Assembly (NCBI RefSeq): GCF_014534645.1 | Contig: NZ_JACVQF010000191.1 | Coordinates: forward strand, 1-64,000 | Length of the DNA stretch: 64,000 nt | Source of the DNA: Streptomyces griseicoloratus | GTDB lineage: Bacteria > Actinomycetota > Actinomycetes > Streptomycetales > Streptomycetaceae | Direction of reading: 5' to 3' | Shown: positions 28,032 through 35,288 of the stretch, piece by piece | Layout of the letters: the number at the start of each line of letters is the position of its first letter | Numbering within the stretch: position 1 is the first letter of the stretch | Notes under the pieces: generated by a model | Told to the model about the DNA's origin: nothing | Database searches by the model: none | Seen by the model: only the letters and a program-made list of their open reading frames with translations | Position numbers and translations under genes: made by a program

Positions 28032-28167
28032 GTCCAGGTGCGAAGGCAGGACCTACTTCCACTGATAATGGGGCGGTCGCGGGTTCGAGTCCCGCCACCG
28101 GCACAACGCGCCGGTGTAGCTCAGGGGTTGGAGCACCTTGTCGGTTCCGCCGACCTGAACTCTGGAC
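28032..28167 (+). ncRNA. Y RNA-like RNA 1 with tRNA-mimic domain
   Basis: About 136 bases. Outer stem GTCCAG (28032-28037) with CTGGAC (28162-28167); then the putative Ro-binding strand GTGCGAAGGCAGGAC (28038-28052). The tRNA mimic follows in permuted order: T stem GCGGG/CCCGC (28079-28083, 28091-28095) with seven-base loop TTCGAGT; acceptor-like strands CACCGGC (28096-28102) and GCCGGTG (28110-28116) closed by a seven-base loop; TA; D stem GCTC/GAGC (28119-28122, 28131-28134). There is no anticodon arm and no free 3' end, so it is not a tRNA. Helix GGCAGGAC/GTTCCGCC (28045-28052, 28144-28151) joins the two modules. This design matches bacterial YrlA RNAs, which bind Ro60. Confidence 0.8.
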
Positions 28168-28180
28168 ACCGAAAACTTCA

Positions 28181-28263
28181 TGCACCTCCCGGTGCGCGGG
28201 CTGCGGCTACTTCTTCTCTCAAAAGAATCCGATGCCGCCGCCGACTTGATCTCGGGAGGCGCA
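28181..28263 (+). ncRNA. Y RNA-like RNA 2, short form without tRNA mimic
   Basis: About 83 bases. The outer stem pairs 28181-28191 with 28253-28263 (CCTCCCG/CGGGAGG plus TGC/GCA across an A-C mismatch). The Ro-type strand GTGCGCGGGCTGCGG (28192-28206) aligns with those of RNAs 1 and 3. Inner helix GGCTGCGG pairs with CCGCCGCC (near 28235-28242). The apical hairpin TTCTT/AAGAA (28211-28215, 28223-28227) replaces the tRNA-like domain. It may be processed from a common precursor with its neighbours; no separate promoter was seen. Confidence 0.6.
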
Positions 28264-28272
28264 GCAGATGGC

Positions 28273-28417
28273 AGGGTGCCCGGTGCGCAGGCAGCGGTTA
28301 CTTCCCTTTGTCCGGACGGTTGCGGGTTCGAATCCCGTCACCGACTTCGGGTCGGTGTAGCTCAATCGGCAGAGCATCCGTATGTTCCCGCCGCCGATTT
28401 CCGACCTCGGGCACCCT
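28273..28417 (+). ncRNA. Y RNA-like RNA 3 with tRNA-mimic domain
   Basis: About 145 bases. A perfect ten-base outer stem pairs 28273-28282 with 28408-28417. The Ro-type strand GTGCGCAGGCAGCGG is at 28283-28297. The tRNA mimic has T stem GCGGG/CCCGT (28322-28326, 28334-28338) with loop TTCGAAT; acceptor-like CACCGAC/GTCGGTG (28339-28345, 28351-28357) closed by TTCGG; TA; D stem GCTC/GAGC (28360-28363, 28372-28375). Inner helix GGCAGCGG (28290-28297) pairs with CCGCCGCC (28388-28395). It ends 45 bases before the ro60 start codon. Confidence 0.8.
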
Positions 28418-28462
28418 CCATTCGCCACGCCTCCCTCCGAAACGAATTCGGGGGAATTCACC

Positions 28463-30046
28463 ATGGCGCGATTCAACGTCAGGGGCGCGAAGGCACAGCC
28501 CGCCTCGCGCGTGACGTCGACCGGGCGCGTCCTGCGCACCCACGAGGGCGGCCGGGGCCGCGAGCGCGACGCGCGCTCCGAGCTCTTCCTCCTCGCGGTC
28601 GGCAACTTCGTGTCGCAGCAGACCTTCTACGAGACCGGCGCCGACCGCGACGACCGGTTCGCCGCACTCGTGCGCCGGCTCGCCCTCACCGACCCGTCGT
28701 GGACGGCCGGCCTGCTTCGCTGGCTGCGCGGCGAGGGCAACCTGCGCACCGCCTCGATCGTGGGCGCCGCCGAGTACGTCAAGGCCCGCCTCGACGCCGG
28801 CGCCACCGACGGCCCGGCCAACCGGCAGGTGGTCGCCTCCGTCCTCCAGCGGCCCGACGAGCCCGGCGAGCTGCTGGCCTACTGGACGGCGACGTACGGC
28901 CGTGCCGTGCCCAAGCCCGTCAAGCGGGGCGTCGCCGACGCCGTACGACGGCTCTACCACGGCAAGTCGCTGCTGAAGTACGACACCGCGTCCAAGGGAT
29001 ACCGCTTCGGCGACATCCTCAACCTGGTGCACGCCGCGCCGGACCCCGACAAGCCGTGGCAGGGCGAGCTGTTCCGGTACGCGCTCGACCGCCGGCACAA
29101 CCCGGACACCGCGGTGCCGCCCGCCTCGGACCGCGTCCTGACCGCGCACCGCGAGCTGATGGCGCTGCCCGTGGAGGAGCGGCGGGCCGTGGTCACCGCG
29201 CCCGACGGCGCCGAGCGGCTGGCTGCGGCGGGCATCACCTGGGAGATGCTGGCGGGCTGGCTCCAGGGGCCGATGGACAAGGCGGCCTGGGAGGCCGTGA
29301 TCCCGTCCATGGGCACGATGGCGCTCGTGCGCAACCTGCGCAACTTCGACGAGGCCGGCGTGTCCGACGAGGTCGCGGCCCGGGTGGCGGCGCGGATCAG
29401 CGACCCGGCCGAGGTGGCGCGTTCGCGGCAGTTCCCCTTCCGCTACCTCGCCGCGTACCGGCACGCGCCGTCGCTGCGCTGGGCGTACCCGCTGGAGCAG
29501 GCGCTCGGGCACTCGCTGGCCAACGTGCCCGCGCTGCCCGGCCGCACCCTGGTCCTCGTGGACCGCTCGGGCTCGATGTTCTACTCGCGCCTGTCGGACC
29601 GCTCGGAGCTCAACCGGGCCGACGCCGCGGCGGTCTTCGGCACGGCGCTCGCGATGCGGGCGGCGGACGCGGACCTCGTCGAGTTCGGGACGTCCAGCAA
29701 CCGCGTGAAGTACCGCAGGGGCGAGTCGGTGCTGAAGGTCCTGGAGCGCTTCGGCGACCTGGGCGGCACCGACACGACCGAGGCGGTCCGCCGGCACTAC
29801 AGGAAGCACGACCGGGTGCTGATCGTCACCGACGAGCAGTACGCGTACAACCGGCACGGAGACCCGACCGAGCAGGTCCCGCCGCACGTGCCGGTCTACA
29901 CCTGGAACCTCGCCGGGTACCGGGCGGGCCACGGCCCGTCGGGCCACGCGAACAGGCACACCTTCGGGGGCCTCTCGGACGCCGCCTTCCGGATGGTTCC
30001 GCTGTTGGAGGCGGCCCGGGACGCCGACTGGCCCTGGGCGGCCTGA
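28463..30046 (+). CDS. rsr: Ro60 (TROVE and von Willebrand A domain) RNA-binding protein
   Basis: A 527-residue orthologue of the ring-shaped Ro60/Rsr protein, which binds Y RNAs and misfolded RNAs and, in other bacteria, couples to PNPase for RNA decay. The TROVE HEAT-repeat ring spans about 15-350 (LFLLAVGNFVSQQTFYETG, then WTAGLLRWLRGEGNLRTASI). The C-terminal vWA domain has an intact MIDAS: DRSGS at 367-371, T/D near 436-438 in GGTDTT, and VTDEQ near 456. The ATG at 28463 is preceded by a GGGGGAA element. The three upstream Y-like RNAs on the same strand are its predicted partners. No rtcB or rtcA RNA-repair gene is adjacent. Confidence 0.92.
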   Translation: MARFNVRGAKAQPASRVTSTGRVLRTHEGGRGRERDARSELFLLAVGNFVSQQTFYETGADRDDRFAALVRRLALTDPSWTAGLLRWLRGEGNLRTASIVGAAEYVKARLDAGATDGPANRQVVASVLQRPDEPGELLAYWTATYGRAVPKPVKRGVADAVRRLYHGKSLLKYDTASKGYRFGDILNLVHAAPDPDKPWQGELFRYALDRRHNPDTAVPPASDRVLTAHRELMALPVEERRAVVTAPDGAERLAAAGITWEMLAGWLQGPMDKAAWEAVIPSMGTMALVRNLRNFDEAGVSDEVAARVAARISDPAEVARSRQFPFRYLAAYRHAPSLRWAYPLEQALGHSLANVPALPGRTLVLVDRSGSMFYSRLSDRSELNRADAAAVFGTALAMRAADADLVEFGTSSNRVKYRRGESVLKVLERFGDLGGTDTTEAVRRHYRKHDRVLIVTDEQYAYNRHGDPTEQVPPHVPVYTWNLAGYRAGHGPSGHANRHTFGGLSDAAFRMVPLLEAARDADWPWAA

Positions 30047-30081
30047 GCCGGGCCACCGGCCCACCGGCCCACCGGCCCACC

Positions 30082-30115
30082 GCGGCCCGCACCCGCGCAT
30101 ACGGGTGCGGGCCGC
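30082..30115 (+). terminator. Terminator after ro60
   Basis: A perfect 14-base stem (30082-30095 with 30102-30115) with a six-base loop. It is preceded by a short CCACCGGCC direct repeat (30051-30082). Confidence 0.85.
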
Positions 30116-30119
30116 ACCC

Positions 30120-30153
30120 TTGTCGGCGGGCGCGACTGGTATCTAACATGTCA
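30120..30153 (+). promoter_or_regulatory. Promoter and operator of the GntR-acdS operon
   Basis: TTGTCG (30120-30125), 18 bases, then TAACAT (30144-30149). The predicted start lies at 30156-30158, on the GTG of the GntR gene, so the mRNA is probably leaderless. A dyad around ACATGT (30146-30151, extended as TAACATGTCA) overlaps the -10 element and may be the GntR operator. Confidence 0.5.
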
Positions 30154-30157
30154 GTTC

Positions 30158-30805
30158 GTGAAGGCCCTTCGACCCGTACCCCGCACCCTGCTCAGGGACC
30201 GCGCCTGCGAAGCCATCCGGCACGCCATCGTCGCCGGGGAGATGGAACCCGGTGCCGTGGTGCGGGACGCCGACCTGGCCGAGCGGCTGGGACTGTCCCG
30301 GGCGCCGGTGCGCGAGGCGTTCTCCCGGCTCGTGGACGAGGGCCTGCTGGAGAGCAAGCCGCAGAGCTACACCCGGGTCACCCCGGTCGTCGCCGCCGAC
30401 GTGCGGGACGCCGCCGCCGTCGTCGGCGCCATGCACGAACTGGTCACACGGGTCGCCGTCCCCCGGCTGGAGGAGGCGGACCTCGACGAGATGCGCGCGG
30501 CCAACGAGCGGTTCGCGGCGGCCGTCCACGCCGGTGACGTCGACGGCGCCGTGCGCGCCGACGACGAGCTGCACCACGTCCTCGTCCGGGCGGCCGGCAA
30601 CCGGGCCGCCGCCGCCACCATCGACCGCCACACCCCGCTCATCCGCCGACTGGAGCGCCGCCGCTTCGGCGAGGGCGGCAACTGCCGTTCCGCCGGGCTG
30701 CACGAACAGCTGATCGCGGCCTGCGCCGCCGGTGACACGGAGGCGGCGCTCCGCGTGACGGCCGGCATCTGGCGCGGCCTGGAAAAGCTCGCCGACTCCG
30801 ACTGA
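30158..30805 (+). CDS. GntR/FCD-family regulator of ACC deaminase
   Basis: A 215-residue FadR-type regulator. The winged helix-turn-helix is at 10-75 ([26 protein letters not shown] type). The FCD ligand domain at about 85-205 carries the metal-site pattern [20 protein letters not shown] and [11 protein letters not shown]. It starts at GTG 30158 and lies 13 bases before acdS. It likely controls its own operon in response to an amino-acid-like ligand, which is inferred from position. Confidence 0.85.
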   Translation: MKALRPVPRTLLRDRACEAIRHAIVAGEMEPGAVVRDADLAERLGLSRAPVREAFSRLVDEGLLESKPQSYTRVTPVVAADVRDAAAVVGAMHELVTRVAVPRLEEADLDEMRAANERFAAAVHAGDVDGAVRADDELHHVLVRAAGNRAAAATIDRHTPLIRRLERRRFGEGGNCRSAGLHEQLIAACAAGDTEAALRVTAGIWRGLEKLADSD

Positions 30806-30818
30806 ACCGGGAGGCCCC

Positions 30819-31835
30819 GTGTCCCTGTCCTCGTACGAGCGCTACCCGCTGCTCCTCGGCCCCTCGCCCGTGCACCGGCTGGAACGGCTCACCGACCACC
30901 TCGGCGGGGCGTCGCTGTGGGCCAAGCGGGAGGACCTGAACTCCGGCATCGCCTACGGCGGCAACAAGACCCGCAAGCTGGAGTACCTGGTCGCCGACGC
31001 GCTCGCCCAGGGCTGCGACACCCTCGTCTCCATCGGGGGGGTCCAGTCCAACCACACCCGCCAGGTCGCCGCCGTCGCCGCCCGGGCCGGACTGAAGTGC
31101 GTGCTGGTGCAGGAGAGCTGGGTGGACTGGCCCGACGCCGTGTACGACAAGGTCGGCAACATCCTGGTCTCCCGGCTGGCGGGCGCCGACGTACGGCTGG
31201 TGAGGGCCGGGTTCGGCATCGGCTTCAAGGAGAGCTGGGAGCAGGCGCTCAGGGAGGTCGAGGAGGCCGGCGGCAAGCCCTACGCCATCCCGGCCGGCGC
31301 CTCCGACCACCCGCTCGGCGGACTGGGCTTCGCCGGCTGGGCGTACGAGGTCGCCGAGCAGGAGCGGGAGCTGGGCGTCTTCTTCGACACGGTGGTGGTC
31401 TGCTCGGTCACCGGATCGACCCAGGCCGGCATGGTCGCCGGGTTCCGCGCCCTGGAGGAGGCAGGCGGCCGCACCCGGCGGGTGATCGGCGTCGACGCGT
31501 CCGCGGAACCCGCCCGCACCCGGGAGCAGATCGCCCGCATCGCGCACCGCACGGGCCGGCTCGTCGGCGTGACGAAGGAACTGACGGAGGCGGACGTCGA
31601 ACTGGACGAGCGGTACCACGCGGGCACGTACGGCATCCCCGACGACACCACGCTCGCCGCGATGCGGCTCGCGGCCCGGACCGAGGGCATGGTCACCGAC
31701 CCGGTGTACGAGGGCAAGTCGATGGCGGGGCTGATCGACCTGGTCACCCGCGGCGAGATCGGCCGCGACGCCACCGTGCTCTACGCCCACCTGGGCGGGC
31801 AGCCGGCCCTGAACGCGTACAGCGCCCTGTTCTAG
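30819..31835 (+). CDS. acdS: 1-aminocyclopropane-1-carboxylate deaminase
   Basis: PLP enzyme that splits ACC, the plant ethylene precursor, to 2-oxobutyrate and ammonia. It has 338 residues, the family length. The PLP lysine is K50 in [27 protein letters not shown] supplies the nucleophilic serine region. E298 (VYEGKS) and L325 (HLGGQPALN) correspond in identity and spacing to E295 and L322 of Pseudomonas AcdS, which separate true ACC deaminases from D-cysteine desulfhydrases. GTG start with GGGAGG upstream. It suits a plant-associated lifestyle together with the pectin genes. Confidence 0.9.
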   Translation: MSLSSYERYPLLLGPSPVHRLERLTDHLGGASLWAKREDLNSGIAYGGNKTRKLEYLVADALAQGCDTLVSIGGVQSNHTRQVAAVAARAGLKCVLVQESWVDWPDAVYDKVGNILVSRLAGADVRLVRAGFGIGFKESWEQALREVEEAGGKPYAIPAGASDHPLGGLGFAGWAYEVAEQERELGVFFDTVVVCSVTGSTQAGMVAGFRALEEAGGRTRRVIGVDASAEPARTREQIARIAHRTGRLVGVTKELTEADVELDERYHAGTYGIPDDTTLAAMRLAARTEGMVTDPVYEGKSMAGLIDLVTRGEIGRDATVLYAHLGGQPALNAYSALF

Positions 31836-31961
31836 GGGTCCCGCCGGTTGCCGGAGGCCGCCTGTCCCGACCGGATCGAGGCGATCGGCGATGGCCGCGC
31901 AGGTCGAGGGGGAGCCGGTCCGCCGGTGTCCGTCGCCGGTGCTGCAGGGACTGCCGGTGCA

Positions 31962-31998
31962 GGGGCGCTCCCGGTGCTCCGGGTACCGGGAGCGCCCC
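31962..31998. terminator. Bidirectional terminator between acdS and terD
   Basis: A perfect 14-base stem (31962-31975 with 31985-31998, GGGGCGCTCCCGGT type) with a nine-base loop, between two convergent genes. It can serve both. Confidence 0.85.
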
Positions 31999-32012
31999 CG
32001 CCGTGCGGCTGC

Positions 32013-33224
32013 CTAGAGTGCCTGGGCCGCGGGCTTCACCATGCCCCTGACCGTGCGCGACTTGACGAAGTCGCCCATGGCGGTCATCTCCCACTCGCCG
32101 GAGAACTGGCGGATCAGCTTCGCCATCATCACGCCGGTCTGCGGCTCGGCGCTGGTCAGGTCGAAGCGGACCAGTTCCTCACCGGTCGCGCCGTCCAGGA
32201 GACGGCAGTACGCCTTGGCGACCTCCGTGAACTTCTGGCCGGAGAAGGAGTTGACCGTGAACACCAGGCCGGTGACGTCCTGCGGGAGGGCGCCGAGGTC
32301 GACCGTGATCACCTCGTCGTCGCCGCCGCCCTCGCCGGTGAGGTTGTCGCCGGAGTGCCGGATGGCGCCGTTCACGATCTGGAGCTTGCCGAAGTAGCAG
32401 CTGTCGATGTGGTTGCGCTGCGGACCGTACGCGATGACGGAGGCGTCCAGGTCGATGTCCTTGCCGCGGTACGCCGGCTCCCAGCCGAGGCCCATCTTGA
32501 CCTGGGAGAGCACCGGCCGGCCGCCCTTGACCAGGGAGACGGTCTGGTTCTTCTGCAGGCTGACGCGGCCCTTGTCCAGGTTGATCTTCCCGGTGCCGGG
32601 CGCGGCGGCCGGGGCCGGGGGAGCGGCGGGCGGCGCCGGCGGGGCGGCGGGGGCGGTGACCGGCGGGGGCGGCGGCTGCACCGCGGCCGGGGGCGGGGTG
32701 ACCGGCTGGGCCGGGGCGGCCGGTTCCTCCACCGTGACGCCGAAGTCGGTGGCGATGCCGGCGAGGCCGTTGGCGTAGCCCTGGCCGACCGCGCGGGCCT
32801 TCCAGGCGCCGTTCCGCAGGTAGATCTCCACGATCACCAGGGCCGTCTCCGTGCCGAGCTGCGGGGGCGTGAACGTGGCCAGGACGGAGTTGTCGTCCGC
32901 GTTGCGGATGGTGGCGGTCGGTTCGATGCCCTGGAAGGTCTGGCCGGCGGCGTCCGGACTGGCGGTGACGACGATCTTCTCGATGCCCGGCGGGACGGCG
33001 GCGGTGTCGACCGTGATCGCGTCCGGGGCGGTGCCGCCGCCGGAGCGGTAGGTCACGCCCGGGCCGGTGGGCTGGTTGTAGAAGATGAAGTCGTCGTCGG
33101 AGCGCACCTTGCCGTCGGCGGTGAGCAGCAGGCCCGATACGTCGAGCCGCACGGGCGCGGTGACGTCCACCGTCACGCGTGCGGCGGCGAGGGGGATGTT
33201 CGAGCCGGGGGTCATAGCTGTCAT
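32013..33224 (-). CDS. Tandem TerD-domain protein
   Basis: A 403-residue cytosolic protein with two TerD (stress-response/tellurite) domains. The first covers about 1-167 (VRSDDDFIFYNQPTGPGVTY, with the Asp-rich calcium site). A Pro/Ala-rich linker spans about 168-212. The second covers about 213-403 (VSLVKGGRPVLSQVKMGLGWEP, then DDEVITVDLGALP). Both calcium-binding regions look complete. TerD proteins of Streptomyces have been linked to calcium and development. ATG at 33224 or 33215; neither has a clear ribosome binding site. Confidence 0.88.
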   Translation of the reverse strand: MTAMTPGSNIPLAAARVTVDVTAPVRLDVSGLLLTADGKVRSDDDFIFYNQPTGPGVTYRSGGGTAPDAITVDTAAVPPGIEKIVVTASPDAAGQTFQGIEPTATIRNADDNSVLATFTPPQLGTETALVIVEIYLRNGAWKARAVGQGYANGLAGIATDFGVTVEEPAAPAQPVTPPPAAVQPPPPPVTAPAAPPAPPAAPPAPAAAPGTGKINLDKGRVSLQKNQTVSLVKGGRPVLSQVKMGLGWEPAYRGKDIDLDASVIAYGPQRNHIDSCYFGKLQIVNGAIRHSGDNLTGEGGGDDEVITVDLGALPQDVTGLVFTVNSFSGQKFTEVAKAYCRLLDGATGEELVRFDLTSAEPQTGVMMAKLIRQFSGEWEMTAMGDFVKSRTVRGMVKPAAQAL

Positions 33225-33340
33225 GCCCGGTGAACGAGCGAGGCCGTTTTACCGTTCCCTTACCCGTGGGGCGATCGGGCCGGGGTGGGTGGGGCGGTGG
33301 CGGCCGGTGTTTTTCGCCCCCCGCCGCCCCTTCCCTTCCC

Positions 33341-33440
33341 GACCCCGGGGCTGCGCCCCCAGACCCCCCTTGTCGGCCTTCGGCCTCGTCCTCAAACGCC
33401 GGACGGGCTGGAGATGCCGCCGGAGGGGCTGGAGATGCCG
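33341..33440. repeat. Streptomyces intergenic repeat element
   Basis: A composite of a GGGGCTGCGCCCC hairpin, a GGCC-TTC-GGCC hairpin, and CGTCC...GGACG in CGTCCTCAAACGCCGGACGG, followed by two copies of GGCTGGAGATGCCG (33406-33419, 33427-33440). I know this element as frequent in Streptomyces intergenic DNA. It lies between divergently oriented ends of terD and the dehydrogenase operon. Confidence 0.65.
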
Positions 33441-33456
33441 GCCGGGATGAAGAGGC

Positions 33457-34446
33457 TTACGGCACCACCACGATCTTCCTTCCCACCCCCGCCGCGAACT
33501 GCTCCAGCGCCTGCGGGTAGCGGTCCAGGGGGATGCGGTCGCTGATGAAGACGTCGGGGTCCAGCACGCCGTTCGCGAAGAGTTCCGCCGCGCGCTCGTA
33601 GCTGTGCAGGACCGCCATCGAGCCGGTGATGGTGATCTCCTGGTTGTAGATGCGGTACGGGTCGATCGTCACGCGCGTCGCGTAGTCGGCCACGCCGAAC
33701 TGCAGGAACGTGCCGGCCTTGGCGACCCGCCCCAGGCCGTCCTGGATCGCCGCCGCGTTGCCCGTCGCGTCGATGACCAGGTCCCAGCCCTGCGGGCGGT
33801 CCAGTTCGTCCGGGTTCGCGGCCGAGGCGGAGACACCGAGGCCGCGGGCCGTCTCCAGGCGGGCCGGGTTGACGTCGACGACGTCCACGCTCGCCGCCCC
33901 GGTCCGCTTGGCCAGTTCCAGCATCATCAGGCCCATCGTCCCGGAGCCGTAGATCAGGACGTGGGCGCCGAGGCGGGACTGCAGGACGTCGTAGCCGCGG
34001 ACCGCGCAGGACAGCGGCTCGATCAGGGCCGCGTCCTGCGTGCGGACGTGCTCCGGCAGCTTCACGCAGTTCGCCACCGGCGCCACCGCGTACTTCGCCG
34101 CCCCGCCGGCCGTGGTCACGCCGATGGCCGCCCAGCGTTCGCACAGGTTGTTGTGGCCGGTACGGCAGTAGCGGCACTCGTAGCAGTACAGGGACGGGTC
34201 CACGGCGACCCGGTCGCCGACCGACACCTCCGTGACCTGTGTGCCGACGCCGACCACCTCGCCCGCGAACTCGTGGCCCGGCACGATCGGCAGCTTGGGC
34301 GCGAACTCGCCCTGGAGGATGTGCAGGTCGGTGCCGCACAGACCGCAGGCCGCGACCTCGACGACGACCTCGCGGGGGCCTGGCGCCGGGTCCGGGACCT
34401 CGGTGACGACGGCGCGGCCCACGGACTCGATGACGGCGGCCTTCAT
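33457..34446 (-). CDS. Zinc-dependent alcohol/polyol dehydrogenase
   Basis: A 329-residue medium-chain dehydrogenase/reductase of the sorbitol/threonine dehydrogenase type. Catalytic zinc ligands are C37 (CGLCGTD) and the GHEFAGEVVGVG histidine-glutamate pair. The structural zinc cysteines are in CYECRYCRTGHNNLC. The Rossmann motif is YGSGTMGLMMLELAK, and the cofactor-selecting acid is in VVDVNPARLETAR, which favours NAD. It overlaps the permease stop by ATGA, so it is the last gene of a sugar or polyol uptake operon and probably oxidises the imported sugar. Confidence 0.88.
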   Translation of the reverse strand: MKAAVIESVGRAVVTEVPDPAPGPREVVVEVAACGLCGTDLHILQGEFAPKLPIVPGHEFAGEVVGVGTQVTEVSVGDRVAVDPSLYCYECRYCRTGHNNLCERWAAIGVTTAGGAAKYAVAPVANCVKLPEHVRTQDAALIEPLSCAVRGYDVLQSRLGAHVLIYGSGTMGLMMLELAKRTGAASVDVVDVNPARLETARGLGVSASAANPDELDRPQGWDLVIDATGNAAAIQDGLGRVAKAGTFLQFGVADYATRVTIDPYRIYNQEITITGSMAVLHSYERAAELFANGVLDPDVFISDRIPLDRYPQALEQFAAGVGRKIVVVP

Positions 34447-35288
34447 TTCACGGCTCCCAACGACAGGCCCTGGACCAGTTTGTCCTGGGCGGCGAACCCC
34501 GCGGCGAGCACCGGCAGGGAGATGACGAGCGACGCGGCGCACACCTTGGCCAGGAACAGGCCCTGGCTGGTGATGAAGCCGGTCAGGAAGACGGGCGCGG
34601 TCTCGGCGACCACGCCCGTCAGCACCCGGGCGAAGAGCAGTTCGTTCCAGCTGAAGATGAAGCAGATGAGCGACGTCGCCGCGATGCCCGGGAGGGCGAT
34701 GGGCGCGACGACGCGCGCCAGGATCGTCGGCAGTTTCGCGCCGTCCACCCGGGCCGCCTCGATGACGGCGACCGGGACCTCGGCGAGGAAGGACTGCATC
34801 ATCCACACCGCGATCGGCAGGTTCATGGAGGTGTAGAGGATGACCAGCAGCCAGATGTTGTCGAGCAGGCCGGCGTTCTTGGCGAACAGGTAGATCGGCA
34901 GCAGGCCCGCGACCACCGGCAGCATCTTGGTGGACAGGAAGAAGAACAGGACGTCCGTCCACTTCTTCACCGGGCGGATGGACAGCGCGTACGCCGCGGG
35001 CAGGGCCAGCAGCAGGACGAGGAGCGTCGACGCGATCGACGCCACCGCCGAGTTGATCAGCGCCGGCCAGGGGCTCGCGCCGCCGTCCGCGCCGAAGAAC
35101 TCGCGGTAGCCGTCCAGCGTCAGCGACGCCGCGAAGGACGGCGGGTTGGTGGCCGCGTCCTCCTCCGAGTGGAAGGAGGTCAGGGCCATCCACGCGATGG
35201 GCAGGAAGAAGACGATGCCGGCCAGCCAGGCCACCAGCCCGAGGCCCACACCGCCCCTGCGGCCCACTCGTACGGCCATGGCGCTCAT
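34443..35288 (-). CDS. Sugar/polyol ABC transporter permease (MalG type)
   Basis: A 281-residue membrane protein with six helices. The ATPase-contact EAA loop is VIEAARVDGAKLPTILARVVAPIALPG. It is coupled by ATGA overlaps both upstream (35288) and downstream (34446). It pairs with the MalF-type permease next to it. No ATPase is encoded in the operon; as in other Streptomyces a shared MsiK-type ATPase elsewhere probably energises it (inference). Confidence 0.9.
   Translation of the reverse strand: MSAMAVRVGRRGGVGLGLVAWLAGIVFFLPIAWMALTSFHSEEDAATNPPSFAASLTLDGYREFFGADGGASPWPALINSAVASIASTLLVLLLALPAAYALSIRPVKKWTDVLFFFLSTKMLPVVAGLLPIYLFAKNAGLLDNIWLLVILYTSMNLPIAVWMMQSFLAEVPVAVIEAARVDGAKLPTILARVVAPIALPGIAATSLICFIFSWNELLFARVLTGVVAETAPVFLTGFITSQGLFLAKVCAASLVISLPVLAAGFAAQDKLVQGLSLGAVK

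Noticed and set aside
28074-28140. Ordinary tRNA gene suggested by T-loop and D-arm sequences
   Set aside because: The 3' half precedes the 5' half, the acceptor strands are joined by a seven-base loop, and no anticodon arm exists. A Y RNA tRNA mimic explains it better.
28180-30537. Long open frame (785 codons) through the RNA array and ro60
   Set aside because: It is a shadow of the ro60 gene in another frame, with arginine-rich translation and no ribosome binding site.
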